Translations under genes and position numbers: made by a program
Shown here: one piece after another, positions 39,801 through 47,948 of the stretch
Layout: the number at the start of each line of letters is the position of its first letter
Numbering within the stretch: the first letter of the stretch is position 1
NCBI GenBank assembly: GCA_015062005.1
Contig: SUVL01000007.1
Location: 1 to 64,000 of the forward strand
Length of the DNA: 64,000 nucleotides
Direction: 5' to 3'
Source of the DNA: Akkermansiaceae bacterium
Lineage (GTDB): Bacteria; Verrucomicrobiota; Verrucomicrobiia; Verrucomicrobiales; Akkermansiaceae
Notes under the pieces: model-generated
Database searches by the model: none
What the model was told of the DNA's origin: nothing
The model's input: the letters and a program-made list of their open reading frames with translations, nothing else

Positions 39801-40550
39801 ATGAACAACTGGATTTCTGCTGTATTCAGCCCCACGGGCGGCTGCTCCAACATTGCGACCGCCATAGCAGGTGCCCGCATGGGTAAACGAATCGACCTCA
39901 GCGCCCCCGTGGAGCCACTGGAGGTACCCGGCTGGGTGCCGTTGCTTGCCGTGGTTCCTGTGTATGGCGGGCGAGTACCTGCAATAGCCATCCAGCGCCT
40001 GCGCGCTCTGAAAGGACAGGGCGGCCCGGCCATTGCCGTGGTGGTATACGGCAACCGAGCCTATGAGGACGCCCTGCTGGAACTCCGGAACACCCTCACG
40101 GAATCCGGTTTCGCCGTGGTAGCCGCTGCCGCCTTCATTGCAGAGCACAGCATCATCCGCAGCATTGCATCCGGCCGGCCGGATGCCGCAGACCTTACCC
40201 GATGTGTGGAATTCGGTGCTGCGGTGGAAGCAAAGCTGGCTCAGGAATCACCCGCCACTGTTGATGTACCAGGCAATGAGGAATACCGCCCCCTGCCCCA
40301 GATGCCCGTCACGCCGGTGGTGACAGATGCCTGCGGCGGCTGCGGCATGTGCGCCCGCAAATGCCCGGTAGGAGCCATTCCGCTGAGTAACCCGCGCAGC
40401 ACAGATGCCACCAGGTGCATACTCTGCATGCGCTGCGTGGCCATCTGCCCGCGCAAGGCTCGCATCCTGCCCCAGCCCGTGGTTGATGCCTTCACCGCCA
40501 AGCTCACCGCCATTGCCTCCGAGCCGAAACAACCGGACCTTTTCATCTGA
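39801..40550 (+). CDS. EFR1-type flavodoxin-like/ferredoxin protein
   Basis: A 249-aa cytoplasmic electron carrier. Residues 1-150 look like a flavodoxin-type fold (VFSPTGGCSNIATAIA at the phosphate-binding position, VVVYGNRAYEDALLELRNTL). The C-terminal part has two [4Fe-4S] motifs, CGGCGMCARKCP and CILCMRCVAICP, each C-x2-C-x2-C-x3-CP. This combination is the EFR1 family. No dedicated partner gene is adjacent, and a terminator follows. The redox partner is unknown. Confidence 0.85.
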   Translation: MNNWISAVFSPTGGCSNIATAIAGARMGKRIDLSAPVEPLEVPGWVPLLAVVPVYGGRVPAIAIQRLRALKGQGGPAIAVVVYGNRAYEDALLELRNTLTESGFAVVAAAAFIAEHSIIRSIASGRPDAADLTRCVEFGAAVEAKLAQESPATVDVPGNEEYRPLPQMPVTPVVTDACGGCGMCARKCPVGAIPLSNPRSTDATRCILCMRCVAICPRKARILPQPVVDAFTAKLTAIASEPKQPDLFI

Positions 40551-40617
40551 TTATCAAAAGCCCGCTCAAAACCGTGCCGGGGTCTGGCATTCAGGTGACC
40601 GCCGGGAAGAAAAAAAC

Positions 40618-40643
40618 GCCGACAGTTATTTTTGACTGTCGGC
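40618..40643 (+). terminator. Terminator of the ferredoxin gene
   Basis: GCCGACAGT, loop, ACTGTCGGC, then AAATTTT; preceded by an A-run. Confidence 0.8.
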
Positions 40644-40655
40644 AAATTTTCTAGC

Positions 40656-40683
40656 TTGCCTTCTTGTTAATTTCTGATACCAT
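40656..40683 (+). promoter_or_regulatory. Promoter of the sigma factor gene (near-leaderless)
   Basis: TTGCCT (40656-40661), 16 nt, extended -10 TGaTACCAT (box 40678-40683), 9 nt, GTG 40693. Confidence 0.55.
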
Positions 40684-40692
40684 GGCAGGCGA

Positions 40693-41355
40693 GTGCAACC
40701 AGAAGATTCCATCACCACGCCAGCAGACAACGAGCTTGAAAAGCTTGCTGCCCGCACCCGGCGCAGCCTCATCATGCGGCTGGGCGACTGGAAGGACCAG
40801 AGGAGCTGGGATGAGTTCTACCGCACATACTGGCGCCTGATATATTCCGTGGCCATCAAGGCAGGGTTGCGCGAGGATGAAGCATGGGATGTGGTGCAGG
40901 AGACCGTACTGACCATCGCGAAGCAGAGTCTCAAGAACACCTACGACCCGGAGCGTGGTTCATTCAAGATGTGGCTGTGGAATGTGACCCGCTGGCGCAT
41001 CAATGACCAGTTCCGCCTGCGCGGCAAGGCGCCCCTGCCCGCCACCGGGACTGACGAAAGCAGCAGCCCCCGCGAACCGGTGGAGAACCTGCCCGATACC
41101 TCCGGCCACAATTTCACCGAAATCTGGGAGCGGGAGTGGCAGCAGAATGTGATGAAAGCCGCACTGGAGCGAGTGAAGATGCGCGTTTCACCGCGGCAGT
41201 TCCAGATTTTTGACTACAATGTGCTTCAGGGGATGAGCGCCACTGATGTGCGCCGCCGTCTGGGCGTGAGCATGGCGCAGGTCTACCTGGCCAAGCACCG
41301 CGTGGGCGCCATCCTGAAAAAGGAGATCGAGTACATCCGCGAACAGGAGAAATGA
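40693..41355 (+). CDS. Sigma-70 family (ECF-like) RNA polymerase sigma factor
   Basis: A 220-aa protein with GTG start. Region sigma2 is visible in WRLIYSVAIKAGLREDEAWD followed by VVQETVLTIAKQSL and WLWNVTRWRINDQFR; region sigma4 in SPRQFQIFDYNVLQGMSATD with the HTH VRRRLGVSMAQVYLAKHRVG. Regions 1 and 3 are missing, as in ECF factors. No anti-sigma factor gene is adjacent; the next gene encodes a periplasmic chaperone-like protein, which would fit an envelope-stress regulon. That link is only positional. Confidence 0.88.
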   Translation: MQPEDSITTPADNELEKLAARTRRSLIMRLGDWKDQRSWDEFYRTYWRLIYSVAIKAGLREDEAWDVVQETVLTIAKQSLKNTYDPERGSFKMWLWNVTRWRINDQFRLRGKAPLPATGTDESSSPREPVENLPDTSGHNFTEIWEREWQQNVMKAALERVKMRVSPRQFQIFDYNVLQGMSATDVRRRLGVSMAQVYLAKHRVGAILKKEIEYIREQEK

Positions 41356-41403
41356 CCACCCGCCCCCGCGCTGGATAATGACACAGCGGAGCGGTTTTCT
41401 GGC

Positions 41404-41431
41404 TTGCAACGGCGCGGGAAAAGCGTAGAAT
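41404..41431 (+). promoter_or_regulatory. Promoter of the PpiD/SurA-like gene
   Basis: TTGCAA (41404-41409), 16 nt, TAGAAT (41426-41431), 23 nt to ATG 41455. Confidence 0.65.
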
Positions 41432-41454
41432 AGCCGCATTAGCACGTTTTCATC

Positions 41455-43215
41455 ATGAGCGCACTCGAATTCATCCGTAAAAACTCGCTTCTCGTACTCA
41501 TCGTGGTGGCCGGCGTAGGTCTCGGTCTGCTGATGATGGACTACGGAGACCGCGGCAGCATGTTCGTCAAGGACTATTATATCCAGGTGAATGGCACAGG
41601 GTATTCCTACCCCGAAACAGCAAACCTGGGCGAAAATGGCCAGCACTATGTGCAGACGCTGCACAACAACACCAGCAGCAAGCTGCGCAACATGTTCGAC
41701 AAGAACCAGAATGAAGAGCTGGATGACACCGAAATGGCAGCGCTGCAGGCCTGGACCTCCCAGCACCCGGAATATGACCAGTTCGTGCAGTTCCTGGGTA
41801 ACATGTACCAGAGCTGGAGCTACGGTTTTGCGGATGACGGCGCAGTAAACACCGCGGTAAACCGTGCGGTAATCCAGGCTCAGGCAGCTGAACTGGGTAT
41901 TTCCCCCTCCAAGGAGCAGATTGATACTTACCTGCAGGCCATGCCCGTGTTCAAGAAGGCTGACGGCAGCTTTGACCAGGAACTCTACCAGCGCCTGACC
42001 GGTTTCCGCAACGGAGCCGCTAATAATCAACAGGAAAAGGCATTCCGCAGCGTGATTGCCGACATGATGGTCTGGGAAGCAGTGGGCAACCTGATGACGG
42101 ATGGCCTGCAGCTGCAGAGCAAGAGCACCAGCGAACTGGTGGACGTGATGAACCAGCAGCTTCGCGGCAAGACCGCCTGGCTTGCCAAAGACACCCTGCC
42201 CGCCCCCGCCGCTGCCACAGAAGAAGAAATAAAGGCCTACTGGGAGGAGCATAAGGATAAATACCAGAGCACCGAGCGCCGCATTGTCTCCGTCTACACC
42301 CTCACCCCGGGCGAAGGCTCCAACCTGGACAGCCTCATGGCCACAGCCGATGTGCTCATGCAGGACCTCTCCCAGGCCAACGGCAAGGGCTTTGACGCCA
42401 AGCTGGCTGCAGCCGCGGAGAACCCTGAGAATGAACCCTTTACCTATCTGAACGCCGATGGCAGGAGCCGCACCACCTTCGGGCTCTGCACCCTGGCTGA
42501 CGCCCCGGAGGCCATGCGCATCCACGTGGAGCATAACGGCAACACCACCACCCTGGCCGATATCGCCTTCAAGGAAGTGGAAGCAGCCCCCACCGTGGCT
42601 GAGTTTGAAGCCGCCAAGGCCGCCGGCACCGAGGACGACCTGGCCAGCATCCGCCAGGTGCGTGGCTACTTCCCCACCCGCGATGGCAAGATTGCCTTCA
42701 TCCGCGTGGAAGCCATTGAGACACCCAGCGTGCTACCCTACGAACAGGCTCGCGAGGCTGCCGCAGCCGATTTGCAGGCCGAGCGCGTGACCAACGCCCT
42801 GGCCGATGCCTCCAGCAAACTGTATGAAACCATGACCGCAGCATGCAACGAAGGCGGAATCGATGCCGCCTTTGCCAAGGCTGCCGAGGCAGGTGCCATC
42901 GTGGAGGATTTCGGCCCGGTGGGTCTTGGCATTTCCCACAAGGGACTGCCCATGGGGCTTGAGGTTCAGGCTCTTATCAGCGTACCCAGCGGCAAACTGG
43001 CTCCCATGGTCACCCTGAATGGCGGAGCCCGCATCAGCGGCGTCACCGGCCGCACCGTGGAAACCAGCCCGCAGTATGCAGCCATGAAATCCTTCATGCA
43101 CATCCCCAGCATGAATGCCCGCCTGCGCGGCAATGTGCTGCTCGACTGGCTGCACGATGCCTACGTTCGCTACAACGTCAAATTCTCCGAACACATCAAG
43201 CTTAACAACCAGTAA
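41455..43215 (+). CDS. PpiD/SurA-like membrane-anchored periplasmic chaperone
   Basis: A 586-aa protein with an uncleaved N-terminal anchor (LLVLIVVAGVGLGLLMMD) and a long periplasmic part. SurA_N-like helices are seen around residues 125-235 (VNRAVIQAQAAELGISPSKE, QRLTGFRNGAANNQQEKAFR), followed by alternating helical segments. The layout equals PpiD, but a clear parvulin active site is not visible, so peptidyl-prolyl isomerase activity is doubtful and a chaperone role near the Sec machinery is more likely. It follows the sigma factor gene but has its own promoter. Confidence 0.75.
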   Translation: MSALEFIRKNSLLVLIVVAGVGLGLLMMDYGDRGSMFVKDYYIQVNGTGYSYPETANLGENGQHYVQTLHNNTSSKLRNMFDKNQNEELDDTEMAALQAWTSQHPEYDQFVQFLGNMYQSWSYGFADDGAVNTAVNRAVIQAQAAELGISPSKEQIDTYLQAMPVFKKADGSFDQELYQRLTGFRNGAANNQQEKAFRSVIADMMVWEAVGNLMTDGLQLQSKSTSELVDVMNQQLRGKTAWLAKDTLPAPAAATEEEIKAYWEEHKDKYQSTERRIVSVYTLTPGEGSNLDSLMATADVLMQDLSQANGKGFDAKLAAAAENPENEPFTYLNADGRSRTTFGLCTLADAPEAMRIHVEHNGNTTTLADIAFKEVEAAPTVAEFEAAKAAGTEDDLASIRQVRGYFPTRDGKIAFIRVEAIETPSVLPYEQAREAAAADLQAERVTNALADASSKLYETMTAACNEGGIDAAFAKAAEAGAIVEDFGPVGLGISHKGLPMGLEVQALISVPSGKLAPMVTLNGGARISGVTGRTVETSPQYAAMKSFMHIPSMNARLRGNVLLDWLHDAYVRYNVKFSEHIKLNNQ

Positions 43216-43236
43216 ACATAGAAGACACGATTCGTC

Positions 43237-44877
43237 ATGGCCCTGCCTGCACAGACTAAATACATCGTGGGCAATGAGGCCTGCGAACGTTTCAGCTTCT
43301 ATGGTATGCGGAGCATCCTCGTCGCGTATATGACGGGGATGCTTCTCATGTCTAAGAACGAAGCCACGGAAGTGGTACACCTCTTCATTGCCTGCACCTA
43401 CCTGCTACCGCTGCTGGGAGCCTGGCTGGCAGACCGCTTCCTGGGGCGCTACCGCACCATCATTTCCATCTCCCTGCTCTACTGCCTGGGCAATGCCGTG
43501 CTGGCCATGGCCGATTTTGCCGGCGACGAGGAAGCCCGCAAGTGGGTACTCTTCACTGGTCTGGCCATCATCGCCATTGGCGCTGGTGGCATTAAGCCTT
43601 GTGTATCTGCATTTGTGGGCGACCAGGTACCGGCTGAAGAAAAGAACGGCCCCACCATGACCCGCCTGTATGCCGCCTTCTACTGGTCCATCAATCTGGG
43701 ATCCTTCTTCTCCTTCCTTGTCATCCCGTGGGTACGCCAGAACTGGGGCTACAGCTGGGCCTTCGGAATTCCCGGCATCTTCATGGCACTGGCCACGCTC
43801 ATTTTCTGGCTGGGCCGCAAGAAATACAACCACGTACCGCCCACCCAGCCGGAGTTCCTTAAAGCGCTGTTCTCCCGCATATTCCAGGGTGCCGGACGGG
43901 CCTGCGAGCGCTTCGGTGGCGAAGCCGTGGCCCGCGCCTCCAGCACAGCCATCGGCATTGCAGCCTTCATCGTCATTGCCCCCATCGTGGTGCTGCTGGG
44001 CAAATGGGCCCACGGAGGAGCCGCCCAACTGGCAACTCTGAGCGGAGCCGGCGAAACTGCTGCTGCGCTCTGCGGGCTGGTTGCGCTGCTGCTCTACATA
44101 GCCGCCCTGCTCCTGGCAGGGCTGAAACTGGCAGCCTCCACCGGCATGAATGGTTTCCTCGGCGTGGCTGGCAGCATGATTTTCAACACGAAGGAAGAAA
44201 CCGCCGCCCGCTTCAGCGAAAGCGAGCAGCGCGGCGTGCGCAACCTGGTGCGCGTGCTCATCGTCTTCCTCATGATTATCCCCTTCTGGAGCCTCTATGA
44301 CCAGACAGCCTCCACCTGGGTGCTCCAGGGCAAGCAGATGCAGAGCATCGACCTGAGCTGGGGCAGCATCAAGTTCTGCTTCGGGGCTGAAGAAATGCAG
44401 AGTTTCAACCCTCTGCTCATCATGATTTTTGTTCCTTTAGTCACCTTGTTTATATACCCCTACATAGGCCGCTGGGGAGCACCGCTCAAGCGCATGGGCA
44501 TGGGCATTCTGCTGGCCGGCATTGCATATGGAGCCGTTGCAGCGCTCCAGCAGCGCATCGATACAGGAGCCCAGTTAAGCATTCTCTGGCAGTGCATTCC
44601 GTATTTCCTGCTCACACTGTCCGAGATTCTGGTAAGCACCACCGGTCTGGAGTATGCTTACACCGCCGCAGGCAAGAATCTGAAGAGCATTGTATCCAGC
44701 TTCTGGCTGCTCACCAGTACGCTGGGCAACCTGCTTGTAGTCTTCCTCACCGGGCTTGTGGACGATCCGGCCAGCGTGCAGGCATTCATTCTCTATGGCT
44801 GCATGTCCATCTGCGTGGGCGCTCTCTTCCTCTTCGTGACATCCCGTCCCCGTTTCGCGGCGGAAGAAGAGAATTAA
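43237..44877 (+). CDS. POT-family proton-dependent oligopeptide transporter
   Basis: A 546-aa MFS transporter with about 14 helices. The N-terminal NEACERFSFYGMRSILVAYM is the PTR2/POT E-x-x-E-R-F-x-Y-Y region, and GAGGIKPCVSAFVGDQ and SINLGSFFSFLVIPW are further POT signatures. It imports di- and tripeptides with protons. It starts 21 nt after the chaperone gene and is likely co-transcribed. The second family motif is intact, so function is expected. Confidence 0.92.
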   Translation: MALPAQTKYIVGNEACERFSFYGMRSILVAYMTGMLLMSKNEATEVVHLFIACTYLLPLLGAWLADRFLGRYRTIISISLLYCLGNAVLAMADFAGDEEARKWVLFTGLAIIAIGAGGIKPCVSAFVGDQVPAEEKNGPTMTRLYAAFYWSINLGSFFSFLVIPWVRQNWGYSWAFGIPGIFMALATLIFWLGRKKYNHVPPTQPEFLKALFSRIFQGAGRACERFGGEAVARASSTAIGIAAFIVIAPIVVLLGKWAHGGAAQLATLSGAGETAAALCGLVALLLYIAALLLAGLKLAASTGMNGFLGVAGSMIFNTKEETAARFSESEQRGVRNLVRVLIVFLMIIPFWSLYDQTASTWVLQGKQMQSIDLSWGSIKFCFGAEEMQSFNPLLIMIFVPLVTLFIYPYIGRWGAPLKRMGMGILLAGIAYGAVAALQQRIDTGAQLSILWQCIPYFLLTLSEILVSTTGLEYAYTAAGKNLKSIVSSFWLLTSTLGNLLVVFLTGLVDDPASVQAFILYGCMSICVGALFLFVTSRPRFAAEEEN

Positions 44878-44937
44878 CCCCGGGCACTCCGCAAACGGAC
44901 CATCACATTTCCGTATAGTGACACCCGCCGCAAGACG

Positions 44938-45633
44938 ATGGAAAGCACGGAAGGAATCGTACGCTGGTCGGCCTCACATTGGGGGGCAGTCATTGTGACC
45001 CTGGCGGTGACGTTTGCCATTATCGGGGGTGCCGTGCGGAAACCACTGGACGTGCGGCAGAAAGTCTGCCGCGCACTGGCCGTGGTAGTCGGGCTCATCT
45101 ACCTGGCCGATAGCGGATACATCCTCATCACCCAGCACCACGGGAGCTGGGAGCAGAACCTGCCCATCCACTATTGCAGCATGATGCTCCTGGTGGCGGT
45201 GTATGCCCTGTGGACCCGCAACCGCACGGCATGCTGGGTGCTGTACTTCGGAGCCCTTACAGCCTGTCTTCAAGGCCTGATAACGCCGGCGCTGGAACGG
45301 GATTTTCCCACGCAGCGCTACTTCCTGTTCTTCTGTGTGCATGGGATCCTGATGCCGGCAGCCCTGGCCGTGCCCCTGCTGCTGGGGATGAAGGCACGAA
45401 TCAAGGATGCCTTCAAGAGCCTGCTGCTGATGGATGCCTACCTGCTGTGCATCCACCCGCTGAACCTGCTGCTGGGAACCAATTACGGTTTCACCACCGA
45501 AAGCCCCGTGCCCGGGTGCATCCTGGACTATCTGGGGCCGGCGCCACAGTACTACCTGTTATTGCAGATTCCCGCCTTCCTGGTATTCAGCCTCATGTCG
45601 CTACCGGTCAGGGAGCGGAAAGGAGCAGCTTAA
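44938..45633 (+). CDS. YwaF/TIGR02206-type integral membrane protein
   Basis: A 231-aa protein with six to seven helices. Family features are QNLPIHYCSMMLLVAVYAL near residue 75, HGILMPAALAVPLLLG near 140, and HPLNLLLGTNYGFTTESP near 180, matching the conserved H-x-C and N-x(n)-GTNY positions of the YwaF family. Function is unknown for the family. A possible -10 (TATAGT) lies about 24 nt upstream. Its stop overlaps the converging ankyrin gene by 4 nt. Confidence 0.75.
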   Translation: MESTEGIVRWSASHWGAVIVTLAVTFAIIGGAVRKPLDVRQKVCRALAVVVGLIYLADSGYILITQHHGSWEQNLPIHYCSMMLLVAVYALWTRNRTACWVLYFGALTACLQGLITPALERDFPTQRYFLFFCVHGILMPAALAVPLLLGMKARIKDAFKSLLLMDAYLLCIHPLNLLLGTNYGFTTESPVPGCILDYLGPAPQYYLLLQIPAFLVFSLMSLPVRERKGAA

Positions 45634-46217
45634 GCCCCAAGAAGCTTGAGAATCACATCCCGGACCAGAGGGTCCTGCACGCGGCGTGCGTAAGCCGCGG
45701 CGTTGTTGCCCTGGTCATCTACCAGCGCGGTATCAGCCCCGGCTGTGAGCAGCTGCTGCACCAGGGCATCGGCCCCGGCACCCGCAGCCACCATCAGCGG
45801 AGTGACGCCCCTCTTGTTGCGGGCATTGACCGAAGCGCCACTCTCCAGCAGGAGGGAGCAGACCTCCGGATTCAGACCAATGGCAGCAAAATGCAAAGGA
45901 GTGTCGCCCGCGGCATTGGTCGCATTCACCTGGGCACTGTGCATCAGAAGCACGCGCAGCACCTCCAGGTGCCCCTCGGCCGCAGCTGTCATGAGGGCGG
46001 AAGTTCCATCCTCATCCACCGCTTCCACGCAGGCACCCTGCTCCACCATGCGCTGCACGGCCAGAGCATCGCCCACACGCGCCCACTGCGCCAGTTTGGC
46101 CGTTTGTTCAGGGGCCAGTTCGGCCTGTGTGGGCAGATACGGAGCCAGAAAAACAGCAGTCAGCACACAGGCTGAGGCAAACAGGCCGCCCACAATCGGT
46201 ATGTAGCGCATCTGCAT
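45630..46217 (-). CDS. Exported or anchored ankyrin-repeat protein
   Basis: A 195-aa protein with an N-terminal hydrophobic segment (IPIVGGLFASACVLTAVFLA), followed by four ankyrin repeats (GTSALMTAAAEGHLEVLRVL, NAAGDTPLHFAAIGLNPEVC, NKRGVTPLMVAAGAGADALV, DDQGNNAAAYARRVQDPLVR). It is a periplasmic or membrane-tethered binding protein of unknown partner. It lies 15 nt downstream of argD and is presumably in the same transcript. Confidence 0.82.
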   Translation of the reverse strand: MQMRYIPIVGGLFASACVLTAVFLAPYLPTQAELAPEQTAKLAQWARVGDALAVQRMVEQGACVEAVDEDGTSALMTAAAEGHLEVLRVLLMHSAQVNATNAAGDTPLHFAAIGLNPEVCSLLLESGASVNARNKRGVTPLMVAAGAGADALVQQLLTAGADTALVDDQGNNAAAYARRVQDPLVRDVILKLLGA

Positions 46218-46232
46218 AAGCTGCGAAAAAAA

Positions 46233-47471
46233 TCAAGCAAGGGATTTCAGCACGGAATGGAGGATTTCGAGACCTTCAGCCAGTGTTTCCTCCGGAACGT
46301 TCAGCGCAGGGATGAGACGCAGCGTATCCGGGCCGGCGGGGCATGCCAGCAGACCAGCCTCACGGCAGAGGTTGTTCACATAACCGGCGGGAGTCTGCCC
46401 GGCCGGCACGGCAAACGAGTTCCTGCGCAGGCCCACACCGCGCAGCAGCCCCAGACCGCGCACCGTTTCCACGCAAGGAAGATTCCAGCCCTCCACTGTT
46501 TCCTTGATAAGCTTGCCCAGACGCTCGGCGCGCTCAGGGAGCTGCTTATCCAGCACCTCGGAAACAACGGCCAGGGATGTGGCGCAGGCAATAGGCGTGC
46601 CGCCAAAGGTGGAACCATGCGAGCCGGGGCTCATGATGGAGGAAAGCGGGGTACCCTCGGCATCAATGGCGCGGTTATTCACCCAGAAGCAGCCCATGGG
46701 GAACCCACCGCCAATCCCCTTGGCGCAGGAAACAAGGTCGGGCTCCACCTCGGGGCAGATTGCCTTCCAGCCCATGGTGGTACCGCAGCGGCCCACGCCG
46801 CACTGCACCTCATCTATCATGAGCATCAGGTTGTGTTCCTTGCAAAGACTGGCCACACCGCGCAGGAATTCCGGGGTGGCAGGATTCACGCCACCCTCAC
46901 CCTGCACCGCTTCCAGCATAATGCCGCAGGTCACTGGCGAAATGGCGGCGCGCAATGCCTCCAAATCGTTGAAATCTACATATTTGAATCCGGTCAGCAG
47001 CGGGTCAAACTCCACCTGCACCTTCTCCTGACCGGTTGCAGCAAGGGTACCGAGCGTGCGGCCATGAAAACTCTTGTTGAACGTAATCACCTCGTAGCGG
47101 GGCGAACCATCTGCCGCCGGGCACCGGTGACCGAAGCGGCGGGCGGTCTTAATCATTCCCTCGTTGCCTTCAGCGCCGGAATTGCAGAAAAACACACGGC
47201 CGGGAATCCCGATGAGCTTCTCCACCACCAGCTCAGCCAGCTTTGCCTGGCCAGGGATACCGTAGAGGTTCGAGCAGTGCATCAGCGTGGCGGCCTGCTC
47301 CGTGAGAGCCTTGACTACCACCGGGTTACAGTGTCCCAGCGAACAGGTGGCAATGCCGGCGCAGAAATCCACATAGCGTCGACCTTCCGTATCATACAGG
47401 TAAGAGCCCTCACCACGCGCTGCGTCAAAAGGCGCGCGCCCATACGTCGGCAATACATACTGGTCGTTCAT
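46233..47471 (-). CDS. argD: Acetylornithine/succinyldiaminopimelate aminotransferase
   Basis: A class III PLP aminotransferase of arginine synthesis (N-acetylglutamate semialdehyde to N-acetylornithine), 412 aa. Motifs: FCNSGAEGNEGMIKTARRFG, HGRTLGTLAATGQEKVQ, LMIDEVQCGVGR and the PLP-lysine segment SCAKGIGGGFPMG. The N-terminus MNDQYVLPTYGRAPF is standard for ArgD. No other arg genes are in the window. Its promoter lies just upstream, inside the spacer to ogt. A general acetyl-/succinyl-ornithine transaminase role is the alternative. Confidence 0.9.
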   Translation of the reverse strand: MNDQYVLPTYGRAPFDAARGEGSYLYDTEGRRYVDFCAGIATCSLGHCNPVVVKALTEQAATLMHCSNLYGIPGQAKLAELVVEKLIGIPGRVFFCNSGAEGNEGMIKTARRFGHRCPAADGSPRYEVITFNKSFHGRTLGTLAATGQEKVQVEFDPLLTGFKYVDFNDLEALRAAISPVTCGIMLEAVQGEGGVNPATPEFLRGVASLCKEHNLMLMIDEVQCGVGRCGTTMGWKAICPEVEPDLVSCAKGIGGGFPMGCFWVNNRAIDAEGTPLSSIMSPGSHGSTFGGTPIACATSLAVVSEVLDKQLPERAERLGKLIKETVEGWNLPCVETVRGLGLLRGVGLRRNSFAVPAGQTPAGYVNNLCREAGLLACPAGPDTLRLIPALNVPEETLAEGLEILHSVLKSLA

Positions 47472-47480
47472 ATCAGCAGT

Positions 47481-47509
47481 AATCTACACCTATATAGTGG
47501 ATTTGTCAA
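47481..47509 (-). promoter_or_regulatory. Promoter of argD (near-leaderless)
   Basis: Minus strand TTGACA (47509-47504), 17 nt, TAGATT (47486-47481), 9 nt, ATG 47471. It overlaps the 3' end of ogt. Confidence 0.7.
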
Positions 47510-47948
47510 TGTTTTCCCGCTCCAGCAGCAACCGCTTGAGGGTGCTACCCGCGGCATAGCGGCCGACACCGCCGGAAACAGGCAGCACACGGTGGCAGGG
47601 AACAATGATGAGCAAAGGATTGCGAGCGAGGGCTGTTCCAACAGTCCGGGCAGCACCCGGGCACCCCATCCTGCATGCCAGCGCACCATAGCTGAGGGTC
47701 TGACCGAGGGGAATCGACATGCATTGTTCCCATACCGTCAAGCGGAAAGAAGACCCGTACATCCTGAGTTTCGGGCGAGGAAGCTCCACCCCCTGAAACC
47801 AGGCATCGAGCCAGCGGAAAGTCTCCCGGAACACCATTTCATCCCCCTGCACGAGCCCCGTACCGAACTGAAGGGAAACAAGGGCCTCACCATCACTTCG
47901 CAGTGTCAGAGGCCCCAGCGGTGAATCATACAGCGCGCAGTGCATCAC
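47490..47948 (-). CDS. ogt: Methylated-DNA-[protein]-cysteine S-methyltransferase
   Basis: A single-turnover repair protein for O6-methylguanine. The 152-aa protein has the active-site segment IIVPCHRVLPVSGGVGRYAA with catalytic Cys, and LSYGALACRMGCPGAARTVG forms the DNA-binding HTH with the arginine finger. It lacks the AdaA domains, so it is Ogt/MGMT-like. Its ATG overlaps the TIGR03790 stop (ATGA). Confidence 0.93.
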   Translation of the reverse strand: MMHCALYDSPLGPLTLRSDGEALVSLQFGTGLVQGDEMVFRETFRWLDAWFQGVELPRPKLRMYGSSFRLTVWEQCMSIPLGQTLSYGALACRMGCPGAARTVGTALARNPLLIIVPCHRVLPVSGGVGRYAAGSTLKRLLLERENIDKSTI